Source: a virus. Taken from it: a DNA stretch of 64,000 bases. Below, one piece after another: positions 17,461 through 26,100 of this stretch. The notes below the pieces were generated by a model. That model saw only the letters and a program-made list of their open reading frames with translations, did not search any database and had not been told where the DNA came from. The stretch's first letter is position 1. Each line of letters begins with the position of its first letter. The DNA is taken from IMG/VR virus record IMGVR_UViG_3300032294_002055, positions 1 through 64,000 of that record. One strand, given 5' to 3'. Position numbers and translations under genes: made by a program.

Positions 17461-17805
17461 GGGCTGTTAAAACCTGATTATCCACAGGGCGTTCGGTCCG
17501 TAATCAGAGAGAACTTTATTTTGCAGGCTCTTTCTAGAGAGCTGGATGCAAAAGAAATGCTCGCGCGCGTAGAGCATGAGGGAACCTTTATTGCTTTAAT
17601 AACGCATGACAATGCTAACAAGCTATTGAAACACCAAGATAAAATGTTATCTTTGGCTTTCAATAACTTCAGACACAAGGCAGAAAAACACAGCAATAAA
17701 TCAATTAACATGGAAGCTATTGATAAACTATTATCTACTTATGCTGCGCTTAAGAAACAAGGCATGGTAGGTCTTAACCCCGCAACCGCTGACAATGTCA
17801 ATTAA
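17416..17805 (+). CDS. Tail assembly chaperone extension (-1 frame, GT-like)
   Basis: A 129-codon open frame entered by the -1 shift at the slippery site. The expected fusion is 236 residues from the upstream frame plus 129 here, 365 in all. An independent start is also possible at the ATG 17440-17442, which overlaps the donor stop (TAATG) and would give 121 residues. The segment is helical and basic, fitting the T domain that recruits the tape measure in lambda-like systems. Its end overlaps the start of the tape-measure candidate by 11 bases. Confidence 0.65.
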   Translation: MADRRCQLMLVAYLRGLLKPDYPQGVRSVIRENFILQALSRELDAKEMLARVEHEGTFIALITHDNANKLLKHQDKMLSLAFNNFRHKAEKHSNKSINMEAIDKLLSTYAALKKQGMVGLNPATADNVN

Positions 17806-20461
17806 TCCATCCTTTTTTGCTAACACTAGTGGTTTAGGTCCTCAGACAGGAGGATTTAGTCCTACGCCTGCTGATGCTATTTCTTCTGCTTTTAGGCAGG
17901 CTTCAAGCAATGGATTATTAGAATATTCTTTATATAGTTCGCCGCGTGTAAGAGCATTATCCGGGATACTGGCTACTGGTCTGGCAGGTGATCCTGCTCA
18001 AGCTGCAAGACTTTCAGGTCAAAGTCAGCTATTAAAAGATGTATCTGCTTTAGCTGTAGCTGCAGGTCTAGTTCCCGGAGGTAGCCCCATGCAGCTGGCT
18101 TCTAGCGTGCAGCAAATGGTAGGTACGCAGGGTTTCAATGTAGGTGGAAACTTTGGGAGAAATAGTCCTGTGTTTGGTGGCGGCGTTATTACTGACATGA
18201 TGTCTCGAAGTGTTTTTGATGCTGTCAAAAATAACTTTTATGACAAAATAACGGACTTACCGAAAAGAGCAGCACATGGTTTGAACATGACTCAAATGTC
18301 AGAAGCCATGAATCAGTTAACCGCTAGAGGCGCTTTTCGTGGTATAGACATTGGTGAGCTTAACATGGATAAGAATGGCAAAGTCGATTTTAAGCTCGAT
18401 AAGCAAAAAATGGAAAGGGTTAATAAAATATTCACTGATTATGCTGGGATGCTTAAAGATGCCAGAAAAATTTTTGGAGACCTACCTATAGCTGATTTAA
18501 CACAAAATGCGGAGCGGTTAATCGGTACTTCTTTAAGAGAGTCAGGTAGTATAAGCGCTATGAGAAATCGTATGGCTAACATACAGGCTACATCTGCTGC
18601 TTTCGGTTTAAATCCAGCAGCTGTTGCAAACAGGATGATGGACATGACTGATTCTTTACAGATGGCTATGTATGCTAATGCTATGAAAGATCCTCGCATG
18701 TCTAGAGATCCGCATATGCAGGCAATTACTGCTACGGCATTTGGACGTAATGCTGCGGATATTTCGCATGCCGCTATAACAGGAGGTTTAGAAGCGGCGC
18801 ATACTTCGACTGTAACATCCAATCTCTATGCTGAGAAAGGTGTATACATACCTACTATGAGTAGCGAAGATGCCGCTCAAGTTTTGGCCGGAACTATGCA
18901 GCAGATGCAGACAGGTCGAGACGAGCATGTGATTGGTAATGTTCTCGCAACAAGACACATGCTTTCTACTGGTAAAATAAAAGATCCTGTGCTCGCAGCT
19001 AAATTAAAGGATTTAATGAATAAAACAATGTCGGCGGGCAGTGTTCAACAATCTGCTGAATTAAATCAGCAGATTGCGACTACATTAGCCGCAAATGGCA
19101 TCAACATAGATAATTATAAAATGGGGCGTACAGATGCTGAAATGCGGCGTGAGTTAGATCCAGCTAGCAGCAAAGCCCAGTCATACGCGGAAGAAGTAGG
19201 TGCGCGACGACGTCTTGTAGAGGAAGGCACGATAGAAATGCATGAAAGAGGAGATGATTTTGGTTTATTTAATCCTGAAACTGGAGAAAAGAACAGAGAG
19301 CTATTCTCAGATTTCATGAGCGGAGTAAATAAAAAATCGCTAGATTCTCTTCTTGGTGCTGTGGGGGCTAATGGCGAGATTAATCAAGATCAATTAAATA
19401 AGGTATATGAAAGTACACCTATGTTGGCGCAGGCTATGCCTATGGCTAAGTTTAAAGAAATGATTTCTTCTTTCGCAAAAGACCCGGCTCGCGCAAAAGG
19501 TAATCTTGTAGATCAGATTAACGCAATGGCTACCACGATGCACCGAGGCTCTCGTTTGGCTGCTACAGGGTCTGCGCAAGAACGCTTAATGGCGGAGGAG
19601 CGTGCAGTTAAAAGCTATTTGCAAACAACTTCTTTAGGAGAGGGTATTGACCAGGAAAGTTTAGGTACTGAACTTATGCGTGGGTTTTTTGGTGCTGGTA
19701 AAATTGATAACGAGGTTGTTATGGCGAGTCTTAAAAACAAAGGACAACTCGCCAGCTTTACCCAAAAAGCTGGTAATATGGGATTAGATTTAAATACTGA
19801 ATCGTTAGGTAAATTGTCAGATACTATTGGCGCAGATAGTATGGCTAATATTGCTGCCGAATTAGGTATTGATCCCAGCGATAAAAAAGCATTAGCTGCT
19901 GCGCTTGGAACACCTCAAGGCTTTGCAGTTTTGCAGCGGAATCTTGGCACCAGCGGTATGCGAGTCAACAAAGATGGTACAGTTTCATTTGCCTCTGGCG
20001 CGGCTTTAGAAGAAGAAACTAAAGCTCTAGAGACGCAGGCTATGATGACTGCCGCTAAGAATTTGCTTGGCTCAGATAAAAAAATAGGCGGAGATCTAAA
20101 TACTGAAGAAGGTCGTGCGCAATATAATAAAGATGTATTAAACGAGCTGACGAAAGACAAGGGCAGCAGACTTACTGAGCTGGCAAAAACATTCAGCGAT
20201 ACTGATTTTTCCGGTAAAGAATTTGAAGCACTTTCTGCACTTTCTAAAAGTAACCCTGCCATTAGAAAAGCTATTCAAGATTCTGCTAAAGCAGCTAGAG
20301 CAGAAGGCACTGACGCAGGTAGAGAAAAATATAAGCAATTGAGCCGCTTAGACCGGGAACTTGCCGCTGATGCTGGCGGAGGAAATAAATATTTAGGCGT
20401 GCTTGAAATTATGTCAGAAAGTCTTACTCAATTAAAATTATTCCAAGAATCTGGAGGTTAA
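17795..20461 (+). CDS. Tape measure protein candidate
   Basis: An 888-aa, almost entirely helical protein, rich in Ala, Met, Gln and Gly, with no recognised enzymatic domain and no clear transmembrane helix. It follows the frameshifted chaperone pair, which is the expected place for the tape measure. If the whole chain spans the tube at about 1.5 angstrom per residue, the tail would be near 130 nm (estimate). A Gly-rich N-terminal region (about 1-130) precedes long helices. The lack of an obvious hydrophobic segment is somewhat atypical, so another large tail protein remains possible. Confidence 0.6.
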   Translation: MSINPSFFANTSGLGPQTGGFSPTPADAISSAFRQASSNGLLEYSLYSSPRVRALSGILATGLAGDPAQAARLSGQSQLLKDVSALAVAAGLVPGGSPMQLASSVQQMVGTQGFNVGGNFGRNSPVFGGGVITDMMSRSVFDAVKNNFYDKITDLPKRAAHGLNMTQMSEAMNQLTARGAFRGIDIGELNMDKNGKVDFKLDKQKMERVNKIFTDYAGMLKDARKIFGDLPIADLTQNAERLIGTSLRESGSISAMRNRMANIQATSAAFGLNPAAVANRMMDMTDSLQMAMYANAMKDPRMSRDPHMQAITATAFGRNAADISHAAITGGLEAAHTSTVTSNLYAEKGVYIPTMSSEDAAQVLAGTMQQMQTGRDEHVIGNVLATRHMLSTGKIKDPVLAAKLKDLMNKTMSAGSVQQSAELNQQIATTLAANGINIDNYKMGRTDAEMRRELDPASSKAQSYAEEVGARRRLVEEGTIEMHERGDDFGLFNPETGEKNRELFSDFMSGVNKKSLDSLLGAVGANGEINQDQLNKVYESTPMLAQAMPMAKFKEMISSFAKDPARAKGNLVDQINAMATTMHRGSRLAATGSAQERLMAEERAVKSYLQTTSLGEGIDQESLGTELMRGFFGAGKIDNEVVMASLKNKGQLASFTQKAGNMGLDLNTESLGKLSDTIGADSMANIAAELGIDPSDKKALAAALGTPQGFAVLQRNLGTSGMRVNKDGTVSFASGAALEEETKALETQAMMTAAKNLLGSDKKIGGDLNTEEGRAQYNKDVLNELTKDKGSRLTELAKTFSDTDFSGKEFEALSALSKSNPAIRKAIQDSAKAARAEGTDAGREKYKQLSRLDRELAADAGGGNKYLGVLEIMSESLTQLKLFQESGG

Positions 20462-20464
20462 TCA

Positions 20465-20938
20465 ATGGCCATACTATCACCATGTCGAGGTAATGTTTAT
20501 AAAGTGGATCCAACGGGCGGCGAAGGTAATAGCTCGGGGGATATTGGATTTTATTACATTCCAGATCTTAAAGCTAAAAAAGGACCTGGAGACGCGCTGC
20601 TTGTCATGAGCGTCAGTCCGCAGAAAAGCGATGTAGTAGCTCCAATAATTACCTTAGAAAATACTAGAATACTTTATTCATTCGGCGCTAATTTTGGAAA
20701 CATAACTATATCAGGTATGATATTACTTGGTAAATCAGGAAATCCCGGGGAGTCATTGAAAACGCTTGTAGACTTCTTTGAAGAAAAAAGAGTGTCTAAA
20801 TCGACTAGCCCCATAAAGGTATCGGGACCTGGCACGGCTTGGCAAGTATTCTTGACAGGTTTAAATATTGGTGAAGCCGATAGTGTGAACAACACGCAGT
20901 CTTTTGCTTTGACGGGTATTATCGCAGAACCTAAATAA
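20465..20938 (+). CDS. Baseplate / tube-initiator-like protein
   Basis: A 157-aa beta-rich protein with a good SD: the last codons of the upstream gene supply GGAGG seven bases before the ATG. The pattern of strands with a central helix (SLKTLVDFFEEKR, about 98-110) resembles tail-tube-like folds that occur in tube-initiator or distal-tail proteins. This is an inference from fold impression and position after the tape measure. Confidence 0.5.
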   Translation: MAILSPCRGNVYKVDPTGGEGNSSGDIGFYYIPDLKAKKGPGDALLVMSVSPQKSDVVAPIITLENTRILYSFGANFGNITISGMILLGKSGNPGESLKTLVDFFEEKRVSKSTSPIKVSGPGTAWQVFLTGLNIGEADSVNNTQSFALTGIIAEPK

Positions 20939-20941
20939 CAT

Positions 20942-21703
20942 ATGCGTAACGCTGTATTACATTTAATTACAAACAAGTCTGGAGACTTTGGTTCATCTGT
21001 TTTACCAGAGAATAGTTTCTATGCTCCCCATACACCAACAGAAGCTGAAGCATTTATCAGATCTAGGCTGTTAATTAATGACTCTAATTATCATTTAGTA
21101 AACAGCATGTTAGCTGTCTACGCATTTCCAGAAATACTTTCTGATTTCCGGGAAACTTCTAGGACATTTGATTTTAAAGATTTACAAAAAAATGTTGTGT
21201 CAATAGCAGGAGCATCCTATGCTAATACACCAACAGAAAATTTTAATATTGTAAATGTGCCTGATACTTTTCCTTCTGCCAGTTATTTTAATTGGACTAT
21301 TAAATATCAAGATTATGAAAATCTAGTTTTCATTGGTTGCGATACTAGCTATACAATTCCGTATACTTTGACGGAAACAGTACAAGATGCTATTACTTAC
21401 AGAATCATATCTGCTGACTGGCCCGTTGTAACTGGAATTAAGGGAGGCTTCTCTTTAGATCCTTCTACAGATTGGAGTACTGGTAATTCATTTTCTCTGA
21501 CTGTGTACCCTGCAATATTTCCATATGAAGCTGCAATTAATTATGTAAACAAATTCGCAGAGACAGCTACGCTATTAACTAATACGGGATTAGCGCGTAA
21601 CTATTATAATGCGCAATCGTACATTGAAAAATATGCTACACTAATGCTTGCTTTAGCAGATGCAGATAATAATAACCCTAAAGTAGCAAGTACTTGTAAC
21701 TAA
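20942..21703 (+). CDS. Baseplate-region protein of unknown function
   Basis: A 253-aa mixed protein without recognised motifs. It starts three bases after the previous stop and ends two bases before the next start. The central part is beta-rich with many aromatic residues; a helix near 200-245 ends the chain. Between a tube-like protein and the hub candidate, it is probably a baseplate component. Confidence 0.6.
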   Translation: MRNAVLHLITNKSGDFGSSVLPENSFYAPHTPTEAEAFIRSRLLINDSNYHLVNSMLAVYAFPEILSDFRETSRTFDFKDLQKNVVSIAGASYANTPTENFNIVNVPDTFPSASYFNWTIKYQDYENLVFIGCDTSYTIPYTLTETVQDAITYRIISADWPVVTGIKGGFSLDPSTDWSTGNSFSLTVYPAIFPYEAAINYVNKFAETATLLTNTGLARNYYNAQSYIEKYATLMLALADADNNNPKVASTCN

Positions 21704-21705
21704 TT

Positions 21706-23163
21706 ATGGCCGCTGCAAATAAAGTTGAAGTAAGAAAGCCAAAAGTCACCATACCCGGTGAATCTACTGATTCTATTACTTATCGTGCGACTGTTCCTGT
21801 CAGTTCTTCTATAGCGGGCTGTCCTGCTATACGTTATTCCTCTCATAAAGCTGGAGGAGATAGAATAGAAAATCCTACAGCTAAAGAGTTAATTGCAAAA
21901 ATAGCGGAAGCTCAAACTAAAATGTTTGAAGCTCCTACTAAAAATGAAATCATAATAGAAGATGGCGGTGGTAATTTTGTTGTGTTTCAGGGTTACGACA
22001 CAGGGCCTCACCATGATCTAATGTTTGGCGGTGTAAATAATGGTAAAAGTTTAGTGCATCGCTGTGCGCGTCTTTTCTTTATTAATACTTCAATTTATAT
22101 GCCACCTCGAGCGAAGCCTGGGGAAAAGGTACCTCCAACAGCTGCAGCAGTTACGACTCTCAATGCAGCCAAAAATCCATGTGAAGCTCTAAAAATAGTT
22201 TTAGAAAAAATTATAAAAGATAGCAAGGTTACTTTAGGCGCAGACACTACAGAAAATAAAATTCGTAAAAAGATACATGCGGATAATTTAAAGATATTAA
22301 ATGAAGAGTGGTACCCAATTTTAAATGCTAGTACAGAGTCTGGGATTCCTGCGTGGGAATCTGCTATGAATACTAAGCCACTTAGACTACAAATATATAC
22401 TCAAATTAGAGACGTCTATTTAGGCGGTACTGCTGACTTCTCTTCGATTATTTCTACATTTGAAAATTTATTTCAGATGAGGTTTATACCTGGACATATG
22501 GGCACGACCTCGGGAAAATTTATTCCTTTGTCCGCACTACTTTCAGATGCTGAAGATAAAGAAGTAAATATTGCAAGTCTATCCATGAATCCCGGACCAA
22601 GAAAGTTTCTTGCTCCTACCGCAGTTGCTATTCGCGGACTACCTTCAGATGAATTAGATCCTACAGCTGCTGCCCAGTCTTCAGCGGGACCTGGTATGAT
22701 TTCATGGCCTGATCCCCTACCTGAAGCAGGACAGACATTAGTAATGCAACTGCCTGCATGGTTACCTTCTAGTATGTTTCCTAACTTCATTGTTAAAGGA
22801 GGAACTAATTTAGATTTTAAAGCAAACTTTGAGGCAGTTAAAGGTATAGAAGCTCAAAAACTTTTAAGCGCGTTTTTAGTAAAAAGAATTTGTTCTGATA
22901 TTGCGCGGTTAGCTTACAATGACATTTCTTTACAGGATGCTGTTGCGACTATTGTTTGTCCTTTGGATGTCAGTTGGGAGCTAGGTAAACGCTATTCAAT
23001 TAAGCAACCTAGTACTACCTCCGGAGATAGTTCAGTTTTATTCTCTGGCTTCTTGAGAGATGTTCAACATAGAGTAAGTTCTAATCCATCAAAAGCAGAG
23101 GCAACTACACAGTTGACTTTTTCTCATGTAGAAGCTACTGGATTTACTTTACCTAATAAATAA
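21706..23163 (+). CDS. Baseplate hub protein candidate (gp27/gpD-like)
   Basis: A 485-aa protein. The C-terminal 75 residues contain a beta-barrel-like ending (LGKRYSIKQ ... FSGFLRDVQHRVSS ... TQLTFSHVEATGF) that matches the general plan of hub proteins, in which a G-x-V-x-x-V-x-H strand pair is followed by a Thr-rich strand. Residues about 30-120 are mixed alpha/beta and the middle is Pro-rich. Position after the tape measure fits. The hub call is moderate: length is larger than T4 gp27 (391 aa) and the spike is encoded elsewhere (14173). Confidence 0.45.
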   Translation: MAAANKVEVRKPKVTIPGESTDSITYRATVPVSSSIAGCPAIRYSSHKAGGDRIENPTAKELIAKIAEAQTKMFEAPTKNEIIIEDGGGNFVVFQGYDTGPHHDLMFGGVNNGKSLVHRCARLFFINTSIYMPPRAKPGEKVPPTAAAVTTLNAAKNPCEALKIVLEKIIKDSKVTLGADTTENKIRKKIHADNLKILNEEWYPILNASTESGIPAWESAMNTKPLRLQIYTQIRDVYLGGTADFSSIISTFENLFQMRFIPGHMGTTSGKFIPLSALLSDAEDKEVNIASLSMNPGPRKFLAPTAVAIRGLPSDELDPTAAAQSSAGPGMISWPDPLPEAGQTLVMQLPAWLPSSMFPNFIVKGGTNLDFKANFEAVKGIEAQKLLSAFLVKRICSDIARLAYNDISLQDAVATIVCPLDVSWELGKRYSIKQPSTTSGDSSVLFSGFLRDVQHRVSSNPSKAEATTQLTFSHVEATGFTLPNK

Positions 23164-26100
23164 TGGACAGAGACCAACAACGGCAAAATAAACGTAATAT
23201 CGTTTCTGGATTTTCCTGTACTGCGGGTGCTGAGTTGCCTTCTATTATAAGTCCTACAGGTAGACCTGGGGCTGCTTGCGATCCTGCACCTACAGCGCCA
23301 ATACCTTTTGCTGCTGTTACTCCTCCGCCTTGTCCTCCGCCGCTTCCGGTCCCTTTAAATCTTCCTCCGGGACTCACGGTTATTAATGACATTACAACTG
23401 CTTACTGTCCATCAACTGGGGGTTACAGTGTAACGGGAACTACTGCTTCTACAGTAGCCGCAGGCGCTCAACAACAGATTGTACTTTTTACTGCTCTAGC
23501 AAATATCACGGAGAACCAGTTAAATTATTTGTATGAAGTAGTTCCTAGTTCTAGTACAGCGATTATTTCTGCTGCTTTGAGTGGCGCTACTAGTACGGTT
23601 ATCAATTTAACGCATTTAAACTATGCGCAGTCTGAAGAATTAATAATTACAATTCAGGATGCTAAATTTACAGTCAATACTTTGGCTGTAGAGCAAGCAC
23701 GTAATCTTCTTGTCTGCCAGGTAGAGAATAATTTACAAGTAGCGCAATGCCCTAGCGGTGCTTACTTTGGTCCTACCGCAGCAGTACCCCCTGGACTGCC
23801 GTATGTTCCTTCTGCTACATCTTCGACTGGATCTGTTTTAGTTACATTTGCTTTGACTCCTACTGCTGGTGGTCAAACAGCATTTACTCTGTTAAATATC
23901 CCAAGTCTTACCGCAGCTGCAGCACAAGCTAATAGCTTAGCTCTTGCACAGGCGGAAAGTACTTTACGCTGTGTGTACGGTAACGCAGCCACAGCCGCTG
24001 CTTGCTGTACTTCTGAAGCGCCAGGAAACAATTTAGGATTCACTTACTGTGTTCCTGCGACTGGCCCGACTATACCGGGATCAGCTACTGCGGTGGGCTA
24101 TTTTTCGGTAGCCGCTAATACAATTTTTTCGGTAGTTTCCGCTACTGAAGCGAACAGTGTAGCTAGAGAATTATCTAGAAATTCTTTAAACTGTTATTTT
24201 CCTAGTACAGGAACTACAGCTACATGTGCAGGAACCGGACCTACTGGTTTAGGCTTGACGGGTCCTTTTGCTCCGACTTCTACCACGTCAATATACCTCG
24301 AGCCCGGCGCAGTAATTTTATATGACTTGGATTCCAGTGTTACTGCTGCCAATCAACAAGCTTTGTTGCTTGCTCAGGCATCTCTTAATTGTTTCTGGAG
24401 CAACGCGGAGCAGACAGCGTTCTGCCCGCCTTCGGGTACCTTTACTGCAATTAATAATATAATATATAATTTAGCAGCTAGTGAAACTGCTTCTGCTAAT
24501 TATTCCAGTACTGTTTCCGCAGATACTGTAATATCCTATGAAAGTTATTTTGAGGCCAACCAGCAGGCTTTACAATTAGCAAGAGCTAATCTTTCATGCA
24601 CATATTGTAACAATGCAGTTCCTGCTACTTGTAGCGGAGGTGTAAATGCGACTATAGGAGCTGAAGATGATTTAGTTTGTAATGTTATTGCAGAGGTGGC
24701 GCAAAATACTGCAATATCTCTAGGTAGTATTTTAGTCAATAATTCTGAAGGTGGTATTAACTGCTGTTATGGAAATGACCCAGTAGAAAATACACTTCTG
24801 TGTGGGCCTGACGCTTTGTACGACCCTGCTTCTACATTCACTAGCGCTGACAGCTTCTTCCTCCCGGCTAACATTATAACAGTATGTCAGTCGACTACAG
24901 CACCACCGCCTCCTCCTTTACTCTGGTCTTATGAAAATCTTTTTGCTACTAATGTAGCAACTGTAGGCTGTTGCTCGGACATTCTTCTGTGTGGAGGAAT
25001 TACAGGGTCTTTAACTGCGCTACCTCCGATTTGGGCTGAAGCCACTAATCTATTTAATGGTTTAGGAATTGGTGCTACTTTTTATACTGACGAATCAGGC
25101 ACTACTCCATATACATTCCCAGCTGGATCTGCATTTGTTGTTTCCAGATCTGGCGCTAGATACTATAGAAGCATTACGGGTTCTCCTGGTTATACTGAAA
25201 ATTTAGCAGCATGTACCGCATGTCAGGGATTAACGGGTTATGCGTTTAGAGGTGCGACATTAGGAAACTACTTTGCTGCCAGCGCTACGTACGCTTACGC
25301 GGATATATTCTGCGGCGGGCCTACTGCTCAGAATATAACTCTATACACTGCTTCGCTCAATCCATTTGCAGCTATACCTAATTCTTGGTATTTAGATCCT
25401 TGCGGTTTAAGTGCATTTAACCCTGTAGTTGCTCCTGGCTCCACTAATTATTATTACGCTGGACATTTATCTGGTACTACAGGCACTATGCTGGTATTCA
25501 ATACGCAGGGTGCTAATACTTCTGTACTAGATGGGCAATACAGTACTACTGCTTGTCCTGTATCTAAATATCCTTATGCTGTATACATAAACAATACGGC
25601 ATGTAGTACTGCTAGCGGAGCTACAACTTTGTACGGTACGACTGCTGCGCCTAACTTATTCACTTCTTATACAGGCTCTACTGTATTCTACGCACAGCAA
25701 TTCAATGATAGTTCCGTATACTCTTATCCTTCAGGCACAGGCTACATAACTTATGTAGCACCTGATACGACTTTTTATACTAGAGTTATAAACGGTTCTA
25801 CTGCAGGCGAACTGATTCAATGCAATACCCTGTATAGTGTTACTGTACAATGGTCGAATACAGCAGCAGCTGATGTCTGCAATTATCCTAATCATTTCGA
25901 TCCATCTAATACCGGGATTTATAATTCAAACATAAGGTCATTATGGTGTAATGTGGAAAACCCATTTACTAATGGCGCATCCGCTAAATTTTATACGAGT
26001 CCTTTTCCGTTTAATGCCAATCTCTTTAAACCTGGAGTTTCTGGTACTGTTTACCTCTCCAAGTTTTCTCCCGGAGATACATATAGAAACGCTTATAGAG